Source: Cladobotryum mycophilum
Taxonomy: Eukaryota; Ascomycota; Sordariomycetes; Hypocreales; Hypocreaceae
Length of the DNA stretch: 64,000 bases
Reading direction: 5' to 3'
Assembly (NCBI GenBank): GCA_036429605.1
Contig: CM071589.1
Span: 682,001-746,000, forward strand
The position numbers and the translations under genes are program-made. Shown piece after piece: positions 34,106 to 45,660 of the stretch. The stretch's first letter is position 1. Each line of letters starts with the position of its first letter. The notes under the pieces were generated by a model. The model did not search any database. It saw only the letters and a program-made list of their open reading frames with translations, and had not been told where the DNA came from.

Positions 34106-37100
34106 TCATCTCCTTCCTAGAAAGTGTAGTACTCTACCACCAAGCCTTTTTGCCTTCTCCGCATGGATGGTGCGCGACGACATCCAGTTCGGAAATTCTA
34201 GCCTCTCAAATAAACCAACGTCAAGCCCCTCTTGTTTGCAGGACTCTATAAATGACTCCCAAACCCTCAACTTTGTCGTTCTTAATAGGCCGCCTCCCTG
34301 TGCTAATATTTGCATCAATTCATGAATCTCCCTGAGCGGTAGCTGCTGATGCGGTGAGGCAGTACTGAGGGCAAAGTCCATGGCTGTCTCATTCTTACGT
34401 GTCCCTGCGTTGGGCTTTGCCCCGTATCGAAGTGCACACTTGGCCAACTTCGGAGGGCTGAAGTGAATCAACTCCCCAACGGCGTACGTTGTCGATACCA
34501 CAGAGTCCAGGAGGGGCATCACATCTTCTGGCTTACCGGTATCCAGTATCATCACCAGGATTGTAGTGAAGACGTCTTGTACCTGGCGATGGTTATCGTC
34601 AGAAGAGCCAGTGCCGTCAAACGGCTGCCCCCACATCTCCGCAATGAGCCGATGAAAAGAGCGGCGGTCCTTGGATATATTGAGACCATTCTGCGCAAGC
34701 AAGAGAAGGCGATCAGCAACTTTCTTGCGTGAGTCGTTCTGGAGCTGAACTCTGCCGTCTAATTGAGATAGGACTACCCTGGCAAGTTGTGGTTCGCAGT
34801 TGCTGAAGCGCCGAGTGCCCCTCGCCGCACAATCTCTCAGGAATAAATCCAACCCGGCATAGACAGCCAAGCCTTCAACGGATTTTATATACCGTCCTCC
34901 ACTCGTGAATTGTGCATAACCGAATAGATCTTGCGGAGCGTGTGAGAAAAAGTCAAATTGGCTTGTCCCCGTAGTCTTCTCGGCTTCTCGAGCATGATAC
35001 GTCAACGTGAGGTCCAAGTCCGGATTCCGAGGGTCAAGCGAGTTGTAAAAGTGTTTGGCAGAGAGAAAATAGAATTTTGACAGAAATGAGTGGCCATTCT
35101 GGCCGGTTCCCTTTCCTTCATCACCAAGAGTAGTGTGCTTGAATTGTGGGTCGTTGATGAACTCATTTGCAGTCTGGTGCATCAACTGAACAGCTGTAGT
35201 TTGCCGGAAAGAGGTAGTAACTGGCACTGTCTCGAATATCTTCACCGCGGAACTGGTGATGCACTCCGCTAGGCCTCCTGTTATAGCTTGCAGTTTTTGC
35301 TCTTTTGCCTCTTGAGTCATAGAGGCAGTCTTAAGTTCTGCCATGCGCATTGCCTTTATCCCTTCTTCGTAGGTGGTTGCATAAGAACACTCTACTATGG
35401 TAAATATGTCATCAATCGTAATGGGCTGTCTTGCCCTCAGGATTGATTCGAGGATGACAAACGTCTCCCAACGGGATCCAAGGGCACCTCTTTCAATAAT
35501 GGAAGAGTAGTACTCGTCCAGTTCGCTCGGAAGTGCGTTTAACGTGTCCCTCAGCTGGCCGATATTCTGATATCTAGATGCTCTTTTCAAGTCAGAGAGC
35601 ACAAGCTTGACCCAAAGAAAAATGCCTCTGGAACGATTAACTATCTCCGAAATCATGGCGAATAAGCTCAGCCCTCCGTGTTCTGTTCCGGTGATGAAGC
35701 CCAAGCAGTAATTGTGAATGTCCAGTTTCGTATATTCATGTATAGCAAAGCCAGGACAATTTCGGAATTTATCTTGAAAGGTCTGCCAAGGTCGACTGGA
35801 GAAACAGATGCGGATGCGCGTTCTAGATTCGGGGCCGCGTTGCACAAGATCTTCGAGAAATCCGCTAATGAACTCCTTTGGGCCATCATACTCATCAAGG
35901 GCGTCAAGAAAGAAGCACATGTCCATGTCAAACAGCTTTTGGTTAAGCAGTGTCAGGAGGATTGTTTCAAGTGAGTTTGGATCCCACTCGCCAGATTCGA
36001 TTTCTCTCTGAGCATTCTCTCGTCTTTCCTGTCGTGTCAGAATACCCCGCAATTTTCTCTTCGCTTCTTTACTCAGAATGGGGTTGTAGCCCAAGATACG
36101 CCGGCGTATCTGGCCTTCCAGATCCTGAGATGCCTTCCATTCTCTGACTAGAGTCCCTAAGCCTAGAAATAGAAGATTGTCGGCTGCATCAGGTTCTTCT
36201 GGTGGAAAAGTGCCAGAAAGCTGTTCATCATCCATCTCCGTGTTGAAGTTCATTCCCTCCCCAGTGAATATTTTGTTATATAGCCAGGAGGTAAAGTGAT
36301 TGACCTCTCTGTCACCAAGTCTGAAAAGCTTCCATTTGTTGCGTAAAAGCAAATCCTCCATCCTATTAGCTTCATGCGGGCTAACTTCCGCGAAGAAGTC
36401 TGCGAAGATCCTTTTTAGTTGAAACCTCGATCTCTGTCTGTCTGAAATATCTCGGACAATTTCCTCCAACGACTCTGATCGCTCTCCACCATAAGTCGCT
36501 CCAAATTCGTAAAGCTCTGACGCCAAAGATTGCCGCAAGTTTATCGCAGACAGTTTTTGACCAAGCCGTGCCTCCAGAATAGGAAATAAAAGAGGAATTA
36601 GATCTGGCTGCGCCTCTATCATTTGGCTGATGATGCTTCGAAGCAACCCCTCAAACGACCTTTGAATGAGGGTACCACGATGGTGGAAGAAGAAGCTTGC
36701 TGTCATGAAGCGCGCGCTGGTTCCCCATCGGCATAGAATTCTCTTGGTTCGAGAGTCATTATAGATGAATTTCATCAAGGTTGACTTCCCAGAGCCTGGT
36801 TTGCCGTTGATCCAGTATATACCTTGACCACTGCGAAACCACGTGCCAAAGCCAACAGATGGATCTTCATAGATCCAATTGAAGGTCTGTTCGAACTTTT
36901 CCTCAATCTGTTGCAGTCGATCATCTCTTTGGGGGGCTGAACCGATGCCTTCAATACTACAGCATACACTGTCAAAACACAGAGCAAGGGAGAAGGGGCT
37001 CGGAATAGAAAATAAAATACCTACTTCTAGCATCCCACACGTCGTGTGTCGATGGCAATTCCAGGTTTCTTGATCTGTTGGATAAATCCGATACGGAAAA

Positions 37101-38420
37101 GGTATTTGTGAAGCCCGGTGATATGTTTTCTGCACCATCCTGGATCAATCGTCGTTGCGGACGGTCTAAATGAGTATCAACCATGACGCCAGAGATTTCA
37201 TCCAGTTTTTGCAGTATAATATTGATTCTGTGATCGCTTGGTGGGAATTTGACAATACTAGAATGGTCCTCGTCGATTTGAATAGTTAGTGATGGGCTTG
37301 TCGAATCGAGGCCACATGTGGCAGACTCTCTAGTCACTGATACCTCTGCCTTGCCGTTTGGGTCCCGAGCAAGCCCGCTTGCAGTCCGCTAACAACGGTT
37401 AGATGCTCCAACATGTTATATTGTCATTCAAGAAGCAAACCTACAATGACCGGCGCCGTTGTCTTTGTTTCATAGGCCCAGAAAATCTTCATGCTGCGGA
37501 TATGAGATATCCCAGATAACTAGCCTTGAAGTGTTTAGAGATAATTGGACTCAGTTGAGAGGTCAGAAACCAATCTGTGATTCGGCTGAGAGCTCATCAT
37601 TGACATCAATTGCCCCAGTCCCATACCCTCGCTTGGTACGCCAAAACATATCCCGCCCTTGATATTACTTAAAAGGAAGGTCTCCCTTTCACCACTTCCC
37701 GCCAGCTGTATCAGGGCTTGTTTATGACACCACCCAGACTATGTGCAAGAAACATGATTGGCTTTGCAGTCAGTGATGTCCATCCGTTTGCCTTGAGCTC
37801 AGCGATAAAGGACAGAGCTAAATCCGGTATGGTCTGGAATGATCGGCTGTTGACGAGAGTGGTGTCGTAGCCATACAAGATGGCTCGTACTCCGGGCAGC
37901 TTTGTGGGTAGCTCATCCCGAATCCACATAAATTCCTTGTCTCCTGCGTGTGGTTGCCATGAACCGAATGGGTGGCTCGACAGTCCAGAGATGGCGATGC
38001 AGCTATGTACGGAAGAAAATGTTAGACAATCCTAGTCCCTACAATTCTGTATAGTACCATGTCGGCTTTCACTTACTCATACACATGATCAGCTTCAGTG
38101 ACATCATTCAAGGGCGTCATACCCAGAAAATGAGTATCAATGATTAGAGGCCTAGGCAGGCCGGGGAGTTGGACCGTCCATTCTAAAGATCTCGGCTTCT
38201 TCTCAATAACTCTAGGGGTTCTGCAGAAAGTGACGGTAGCCGTTCTCGTCGGCTGTCGCTCCCATCTATCCACCACTTTGGCGACCGAAAAGATTCGTAT
38301 ATCTCTCAGTGCAAGGTCGGGCAATGCTTGACTTAGCAACTCTCGTGTCAAGAGCCTATCAACGTGGATCGGTAGATTACGGACTCGATATACTTTTGGC
38401 TTTGGCTGTGACTGTGACAT
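34106..38420 (-). pseudogene. NLR-type STAND protein: alpha/beta-hydrolase (lipase-like) + NACHT, disabled
   Basis: Fungal NLR of the SesB-like lipase-NACHT type, a class linked to self/non-self recognition and cell death. Exon 1 is 38077-38420 (MSQSQPKPKVYRVRNLP, DTHFLGMTPLND) and exon 2 is 37445-38002, with the hydrolase domain SSHPFGSWQPH and nucleophile elbow AHSLGG. Exon 3 is about 37020-37388. Exon 4 is 34106 to about 36968 and carries the NACHT: P-loop WINGKPGSGKSTLMKF, Walker B FFLDALDEYDG, SSRPWQTF and a winged-helix region. The C-terminus has weak ankyrin-like sequence (KCALRYGAKPNAGT). Lesions in exon 2: a one-base loss right after AHSLGGVINK (about 37720), then TAA 37535-37537 and TAG 37520-37522, both consistent with CAA/CAG to TAA/TAG. 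About 190 residues are inserted between P-loop region and Walker B. Confidence 0.82.
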
Positions 38421-39410
38421 CTCTTATGGTTACAGATTAATATGGTATAGTCGATAGTTTCGACTTGATACCAAGGCATAACCATCCGTACCAGATGTGC
38501 CGGCCAGGTCTTGCGTTCGAATAGCGGAGGTTGCCGCCAAAGCTCAGTCTCCTGTCTTACCCACACCACAATGAGGCAGTGAGCAAAAGTCGATTGACAG
38601 GCCAATAAGATTCGTTTGCAAGTCTCCGGCCTAGTCTCACTCCTTGGGACGAGGTATGTATTGTAAGGCTTCCAGGATGTTTTGTAAACACACCAGGCAA
38701 CCTAGTAGATGATAAGTGATATTAATTTGAGAAAAATGGATGCCCTCATCAGTCAAAGGAGGATGGCCTCATTTATAGGCCTTCCTAATGGTCTTTGTCA
38801 CGAGGCCTCTCGCCACCAAGACCCTTTCTCATTGGTTCGAATCATGCCCGGTTTCATTTTGCTTAGGCGTACGCAGATTGATTGGCCATCACTGCCTGGT
38901 TTTGCAAGAAATGCTACCGCCTGGCAATGCGGGTAAGATAAACAAGAAATTAAGGGCCATTGAGTCTAAGCCTCTTTTATACACATCAGTGTTAGTTTAC
39001 CCTGCAATCCGGTTAAAGGCGTTAGTAAAAGGGAAAGCATATTTATTGGCAGCTATGACAGTTTGACGATGATATCAATATCTTGATCAAATTACTTTAA
39101 CTGCGGGCTACGAATGTCGACAGTCTCACGCAGGGCGAGGTAGAGGAAATTAGAGGAGAGGAAGACCTCACCCCTAACCATTGCTTTCTAAATCACCAAA
39201 ATATTTCTTAGGGAAATGATGGACTGTGTATACTCAAACTCAAATGACTATTGAATTAAGGGCACTGGGCTACCTATAAGCCGCCCATATCCAGCATTTC
39301 TTTCCTACTCGTGATTTTGACTTTTTCAACCCCTTTTAGTTTCTCCTACCAGTTGTCATCTTACCGCCAGCCATCATCGACGCCCCAACCAGGTATCTCA
39401 AGAAAGACCC
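38421..39410. other. intergenic region
   Basis: No gene recognised. Promoter side of the NLR pseudogene on the left. Confidence 0.4.
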
Positions 39411-40726
39411 ATGACCATAGATACCATTATCGATGATCTCCTACCACAAGACAAGACAGAGGATTAACTACGGCCTCTTAAAAATATCAGGAACAGGCTG
39501 TACCGCAACATCGTCGGGGGAGATTTCACCAATCTCACACTTCTTCAGCACTCATTTTCCCTCCTAATTCCGATTGAAAGGGTTCGAAAAGTTGCTGCTA
39601 ATAATTTTTCCCTGTCTGATTTATTATTGGTTCGCTCTGCGTTTCTGTAAGTCTTGAAGATACTGTTTCGGATCATCAAATCACTAATTGGTCCAGTCAT
39701 GCTGGGCAGATTGCCAGTGTCTCCGCGGGGTCCATATGAAGCATCAACGACAGAGAATACTACGGGGCCCAAAAGAAGTATCAAGGACGAGAGAAGCTAT
39801 TCTTCAAATAATGAGACTAATTCCGAGACAGAACCAGAAGAGTCACTAGATCATGAAAGATGGGAGTTGGTAGAGATCAATATGGTGACCTGGAAGACAA
39901 ACCATTGACAGATGAGGATGAGGATGATGGAGATGAAGATTCACTACCCGGATCAGAACAACGCGTCTCCATAAATGGCGAGCTACAGCCCAACGAGAAG
40001 GAGAAGAGCAATGTAAGGAACCTTAACATTCACTTCTAACTGTTCATATCTAAAGTGCTCACAGTGCCTTATACGAGATAATGCTCTTTGCATCCTTACC
40101 AAGACAGCTAATCCTGAAGTTTGTCACATCGTGCCCCTTACCGTCAAGGATTGGATTAAGAGTGCCATAGCCCTAAATTCTTTCAAGGTTCACTTGGATC
40201 TTCTCCTTGACGATACGGTCACTAATCAAGTAGTCAATCTACTATGTGGTTGCGGTGCGTCGGACAAGCCCTGGAATATGCTCTGCTTAAACGACAAGCT
40301 CCATGTCTGGCGGCGGCAAAGCAGATTTAGACTCAAGTGCCTCGAGATTCCCGCAATTAATGCCCAAGAATCCATGATACGAATCGAGTTTCACTGGCTT
40401 CCCAGAAACGAGATTGATCCGAGGAAAGAGATGAGATTAAAGGTATCGGAGATTCAAGACTTGGTTAATTTGCATACGCCCAGTCAGAAGAGGAACATGT
40501 GAATATTGCCGGTACTAATCGAGAGCTGACGACGGGTCAAATTTTCGAGATTGGGCCAATGTCTCATCATTATGCGCAGAACATGAAGGCCATGCTAGAT
40601 TTGCAATGGGCTCTACGTCTTCTCGCAGCATTATCGGGTGCTGCCGGGAGACTGGATTATCTAAAGGAACCCGACTGTGAGGAAACGAATGCGATGATTT
40701 GGGGATGGCTTCAAGATACTGTGTAG
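39411..40726 (+). pseudogene. HNH-nuclease family gene, broken
   Basis: Resembles the fungal family with an N-terminal helical region, acidic linker and HNH-type core. Segments in order: IRNRLYRNIVGGDFTNLTLLQHSFSLLIP (from ATG 39411), an acidic linker (TDEDEDDGDED), then after an intron ending at about 40062 the core CLIRDNALCILTKT-ANPEVCHIVPL, NLLCGCGASDKPWNML and the tail HYAQNMKAMLDLQWALRLLAALSGAA ending GWLQDTV at 40726. Frame breaks: TAA shortly after ATG (QDKTED*LRPL, fits CAA to TAA), a frame change near 39880-39890 and another at about 40470-40500. Function in this family is not established; the HNH core suggests a nuclease fold. Exon borders are approximate. Confidence 0.65.
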
Positions 40727-41373
40727 ACCTTGATGAGACAAGTAGAATTGTAGGGTTAGGGTTATCCAAATACCTTTTTTATTTAGTAGACTTTTACCGT
40801 TTCCTTACATGTCCTGACATTTCTTACATCTCCTTTCTTTCTCTCAATTTCTCATACTTCCTCTTGGCTCCCACGCTCCCCTGCATTGCTTGTCGTTGCC
40901 CACACATCACCATCCAATGCATGCATTAATGTTGGGTAACGGGGCAAGGGATCAGCACAGTGTCACAAGCTCCCCAACATTACATTACCTAGTTAAGTCG
41001 CCTATTTTACCAGCTTAGCACATGACAAGAAAAGACGAGCCAAGATGAACTTCCACTGATGCACGCATGCCTGCATATCGTCCAAACTATAATCAGCCAT
41101 ACCTTAATCACAAGTAGATATGGATACGAAATACACAAATCCATGATCGATGCATCACCATCCACTGTACCAACCCCGCATAAGGATCCTTGCCATTCAC
41201 ATGACGTCAACCAATCGATGAAGAGCACCCTCTTCAGAGCTGTGTTCCGTTGAGCTGAAGTTGCCCTCCTCAGTTCAATCATTAAACTCCCTCCGCCATC
41301 AAACGAATACCACCCCAACAGTAATGAGCCCCCTAGCTACAGCTATAGCTATTTAAGGTAGTTCACTCAGCTC
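40727..41373. other. intergenic region
   Basis: No gene recognised; promoter region of the 41374 gene on the right. Confidence 0.4.
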
Positions 41374-42339
41374 ATGGCTCAAAAGGTTCCTTGGGAGGGA
41401 CGAACACCCTCGTCCGCAATCGGTGCCATTACCCGACACTTTCTCACGGTTGATGAGGGCGACGAGATCTACCGACAGTTCCGAAAGCGATGGGTCCCGA
41501 ACCGACAAGTTTTATATGACGGGCTGCCGCACGAGACGGTCCAGAAATGGGCCGACAAACATGGCATGCAAACGTTCGCCACGTCAATGGGCCGCCTGAT
41601 TGACCCAAAGCATCCAAAATGCCACCGTGAAAAGAAATCACCCAAAGAATGGTCCGACTACATCCACGGCGCCTCCGTCATCTACTGCTGGCTCATCTCC
41701 GGGGGCGACGAGGTGACGGTGCTGCTGCAGCCCCCGCTGGAGGACAACACCCGCCCGTCGTCGTCAGGTCAGACGTTCTACCAGACCGTCCAGGAGCCCA
41801 TCGTCACGGGCAGGATCGGCGACAGGTCTGTGAAATGGCTTCACGTTGTCCAGCCCACCGTCAAGGGATCTGCGAATTATACGTGCGTCATCAGGTCGGA
41901 TAGCGCAATGGCATCGCACAAGCCTACGTTTGGCGGGATGATGACGCACATGAAGAATAAAATGAAGAAGCCAAACGTCAAAAGCAGGACCGTAGGTTTT
42001 TATCGGCGACATATTTAGCCTTCATTCACTGACATGTGCATGCTATAGAAACATCACAGGAGCCGGTCAAATGTTCGTGCAACCACCACACTCGACGAGA
42101 AAGGCCAGCCAAGAAAGTCACGTCACGCCACCAAACACAAAAAGAGTTCAAGAGACCTCAGCACAAAGCAAAGCTCTTCATCCAAGGATGAGAAACGGAA
42201 AAAGAAGTCAAATAGCCACAGAAAAAGTGACAAGGACAAGACAAGAGGAAAGGGAAGTAAGAAAGACACACGAGCGAAGCATCATCATCATACTCATCAT
42301 ACTCATACCAAGTCAAAGGAGAAGAAGTCAACTAAATAG
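41374..42339 (+). CDS. unidentified protein with Lys/Ser/His-rich tail
   Basis: Exons 41374-41991 and 42049-42339 (donor GTAGGT, acceptor CTATAG) give 302 residues. The body has IGAITRHFLTVDEGDEIYRQFRKRW, RLIDPKHPKCHREKK, WSDYIHGASVIYCWL and YTCVIRSDSAMASHKPTFGGM. Without splicing the protein would stop at 42018. With splicing the frame continues into a very basic low-complexity tail (KHKKSSRDLS, KDEKRKKKSNSHRKSDKDKTR) and a histidine run HHHHTHHTHT before KEKKSTK. I do not recognise the family. The tail suggests nuclear, nucleic-acid or metal association, which is inference. It looks intact, unlike its left neighbours. Confidence 0.65.
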
Positions 42340-42420
42340 TTCAAAGAAGCATCCATTGGATCTATAATAGTAATATTAATAGTATAATTCATCATTTCTC
42401 CCCACTGTACTGTCCAAGTA

Positions 42421-42567
42421 TTTAGAGGACGACGACGGCGACGACGGCGACGACAGCGAAGATGACAGCGAAGATGACAGCGACGACCAAGATACAATTA
42501 TTCGGGGATGGCTTCAAGGTGTTCAGAGACAGCAACTAACAGTGTCCGAAATCCTTCTTACATATTG
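42421..42567 (+). pseudogene. probable C-terminal fragment of a second HNH-family copy
   Basis: The frame reads a long Asp-rich repeat (GAC/GAT-based, 42427-42486), then QDTIIRGWLQGVQ. The nucleotides GGGGATGGCTTCAAG are identical to those that encode GWLQ at the end of the broken HNH gene at about 40702-40716, and the preceding codons are also similar. The rest of such a gene is not present upstream. Confidence 0.4.
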
Positions 42568-42985
42568 AATGATATATATACGCCAGCAAAGCTATTCATC
42601 CATCATCATGTCTTCCACATTGTCCGGAAAATAAGACCCCCGGATCAATCCCCCCAACTGCATTAACCCTTCCTCCAGGAATCTCATCTTCTCCGTGATA
42701 CGAGCCAAGACCCGACTACAATAACTCAGGGCGCTCACGAACCACCCTATGAGAACAACACATATACTTACTACAAGTAAGCTGCGAGTTCACGTACCTC
42801 ATGGAGGCCGCCATTGTGCAGCCAGACTCGTTGATCGCCCCTCACGCAGACTGCGCAAATCATGGAAGCCTTATTCGGCGCCCGAGCAAGGCTATGTGTA
42901 CTTAGAAAGTAGCTCTAATAGCAACACTTGATAATGAGAACATAATCCAAACGGCTGTAAGAAACCCCAAGTTAGGGGGCAGAAC
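42568..42985. other. intergenic region
   Basis: No gene recognised; 3' region of the membrane protein gene that follows on the minus strand. Confidence 0.35.
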
Positions 42986-45172
42986 CTAAGTCCGGTTAGC
43001 TTCATAGATCATAGACCATGTATGTGGGATGAACACGTACTCTTCCGAACTAAGACCAATAAACCCACCCCAAAAGAGCCAATGCGCAACCCAAAGAAGG
43101 AGCATACCCACGGCCGTGACCGTATATAGTTTCGCAAGCAATTCTCGGGAAAGCCGGTTATCTCTGCTTTCAACGAATAGAGTGCCATACACGGTGTAAT
43201 TTCCTCTCTCGCCGTCCGTCGACGATGTTTCTCCCAAGGCCCTACTTTGCTCTATCCAATAATGGATCGCCTGCCACCTTGATAAACCGTCTCCATCAGG
43301 TCCGGTCATTCTATTTATCCTCTGTACGGCCCGCATCAACAAAGCGAATGCCGCTGCAATGACGATGAACCACATGAGTGCTCCGAAATACATGATTGTG
43401 GCTGATTGTCCTCTTTCCGCGCTCTCCAGATTCCTGAAGTAGAAGTTGTGCTCCAGACCATAGCTGATGGTTAGAAGCATGTAATACGATGATAAACCTT
43501 GGTGGATCACTTCCGCAAACAAAGAAGACGCGAACGCGGAGAGACTTATCGCTCCGAATGGTTGGGCACTAATCGGCCAAATCGTTAGCCAACCAAGCCG
43601 GGGCATCGAGCACCAGAGGAGCATCAATTGAACAACGGGGACGTCTTCATAACCAAGTGTTTCCCGAACAAGAAACACATTAAAGCAGTTCGCAAGCAGT
43701 TCGAGGGTGGCGATTACAATCCCCCTGGAGAACCACCACCAGTGCCATGGAGAGTTTCGTACGATTCGATGGACGATGGTTTTTCTCTGACTGATGAATG
43801 CGGCAAGAAAAGTAGCCATATTGACTAAAGCAAAGCTTCTGAGCTTTTTCTCATTTGAGGCGCATTTTTCCGTTACCTCGATAGGTCCCAAACGGGTGAT
43901 GGAGGTAACGTTTGAATTGTTAGATGGTTTGAGAGTCCATCGCCATGGAATCATTTCGAGGGGGTAAGGGGAGGCCAATTGGCGCCAATTGTCTGGGAGA
44001 CCGTGCCAGTCCTGCACATTGCCACAGAGATGGTGGAGCCATTCCACATAGTCTATCCTGGTCTCAAACGTGTGGCACAAACCTGGGCAGGAATCGTAGC
44101 TAATGTTGCGACAGAAGCAAGTCCTATCTATTGCGCGCTCGACTTTGCAATAACCACTAGAGTCGAGCCCACAAGCATCAGTTGCACACTGATCAATTAG
44201 CCCGGTTACCTGCTTCGGCATATCCATGACACACGCTGGCCAGTGCCAGCCTTTGATGGGGATATAGGCGAATCCTATGGTTTTCAGCATGTCCGTCCAG
44301 TTGTCAGGTAGGGAGGTCGGTCCACAAGTGGCATTTATCCATAGCCGCTCCTTTGTCAAGTCTAGCTGCCCTAGCTCTGAACAGGGTTCCTCGTTCAGAT
44401 GTGCAGTGAAGACACTACAGAAGCATTCCTTATCAAAATAGTCGCCATATCTGATATTACCTCCAGTGAGATTGTACCCGACAGTTTCAAAACCTAGGGC
44501 CGTCATGGATCGTCGGGATTCACTGTACTCCCAAGGGCGAGCGGTATTTCCGGTACGCTCGGTAGTGCTTGTGAAGCTGCAGGATCCCATTACATGTTGA
44601 AACGGCTCCATCGAAGGAGCAGAAAGAGAGTCCGTTAGGCATGTTGGCGCATTGTAAGTCGCGCTAATGGCCGCATATCCTCTGGTCAGGGAAGCCGGGG
44701 AGAGGGTTTGCAGCCTGTTTGCGTCGCCGACATCAACAAGCCACGTTCGACCGGTAGCCTTACGAATCCAATAATACAGCTGTGCCTTAGCGAGTACTGA
44801 TCTGCCGCAGTACGGGACATAATCTCTGATAGCATCCTCGGAGAATTCAGTGCCGAGACAGCTGAGCTGTGTCAGCCATTGGTGGTGGGTGCAGATGACC
44901 CCAAAGTGCGAGGTGCATCGTTTGCTAGTACATTTCGTCATCGTGCTCAGCCAGGTGGATTGATCCTGCTGAGAGATGCACTGTGGCATAGGAGTCAAGT
45001 CTTCAGGATTGACCCAGCCGTTGAAGTTCTTTTGGATGGTCGGAATACCGCCCTCATCAGAATGTTTGCTGGCAGTAAGTGTATGTAGCCCTTCTGAAGT
45101 ACCTGTTCCGTTGGCAGCTACCTTGCAAAGGCCAGCCGCCAACAGCACACAACATGTACTGGTTAGTTTCAT
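42986..45172 (-). CDS. Cys-rich extracellular domain + multipass membrane protein
   Basis: Single exon of 728 residues. ATG 45172 gives a signal peptide (KLTSTCCVLLAAGLCKVAA). Residues about 60-450 are extracellular-looking, with many Cys in pairs (TKCTSKRCTSHFGVIC, DKECFCSVF, TCFCRNISYDSCPGLC) and N-glycosylation sites. From about residue 450 there are roughly six hydrophobic segments, including FALVNMATFLAAFI, IVIATLELLANCF, VVQLMLLWC, ATIMYFGALMWFIVIAAAF and VTAVGMLLLWVAHWLFW. The layout, a Cys-rich ectodomain followed by a membrane core, recurs in uncharacterised ascomycete integral membrane proteins. No enzyme motif is visible. A role as a surface sensor is possible but unproven. Confidence 0.75.
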   Translation of the reverse strand: MKLTSTCCVLLAAGLCKVAANGTGTSEGLHTLTASKHSDEGGIPTIQKNFNGWVNPEDLTPMPQCISQQDQSTWLSTMTKCTSKRCTSHFGVICTHHQWLTQLSCLGTEFSEDAIRDYVPYCGRSVLAKAQLYYWIRKATGRTWLVDVGDANRLQTLSPASLTRGYAAISATYNAPTCLTDSLSAPSMEPFQHVMGSCSFTSTTERTGNTARPWEYSESRRSMTALGFETVGYNLTGGNIRYGDYFDKECFCSVFTAHLNEEPCSELGQLDLTKERLWINATCGPTSLPDNWTDMLKTIGFAYIPIKGWHWPACVMDMPKQVTGLIDQCATDACGLDSSGYCKVERAIDRTCFCRNISYDSCPGLCHTFETRIDYVEWLHHLCGNVQDWHGLPDNWRQLASPYPLEMIPWRWTLKPSNNSNVTSITRLGPIEVTEKCASNEKKLRSFALVNMATFLAAFISQRKTIVHRIVRNSPWHWWWFSRGIVIATLELLANCFNVFLVRETLGYEDVPVVQLMLLWCSMPRLGWLTIWPISAQPFGAISLSAFASSLFAEVIHQGLSSYYMLLTISYGLEHNFYFRNLESAERGQSATIMYFGALMWFIVIAAAFALLMRAVQRINRMTGPDGDGLSRWQAIHYWIEQSRALGETSSTDGERGNYTVYGTLFVESRDNRLSRELLAKLYTVTAVGMLLLWVAHWLFWGGFIGLSSEEYVFIPHTWSMIYEANRT

Positions 45173-45660
45173 CTTGTCAACGATGCCAAGGCGTCTTGGG
45201 TGCCGCGATGCTTCTCAGGCGCGAGAAGGCAGCCAAGATGAAGATGCTTCAATGAATGAATCAAGTTCATTACGTCAGGGAGGATATCACAGTACCCCAC
45301 ATGTTACCTAAGTCACTTCACCGGGGGCGGGGCATGTGGCGCCTCAGCATTTTCCAAGAGGCAACCAGGGAGAACTCCATCTCGTCCTCCTTACCTAGTA
45401 TACAACCAGTCGGGGGCACTCAATAGTATATGTATATGCCCCCAGCACCTTGAATATCAGTGACCACATACGCGCTTCAATGATTTCTTGGACTGGTAAG
45501 TGCACGTCACGAACCCGAATGATGTATTCGTAACAAAGACATGGACACAATCGAAAAACTACGCGAAGGGCGACGCCTTGCAATTCATGGTATCTGCGAA
45601 CAGAAAAACAATTGGTGGTAGAAATCGCGGTACCCATTGGATGGAAAACATCAACTCCTC
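45173..45660. other. intergenic region
   Basis: About 490 bp between two minus-strand genes; no further gene recognised. Confidence 0.35.
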
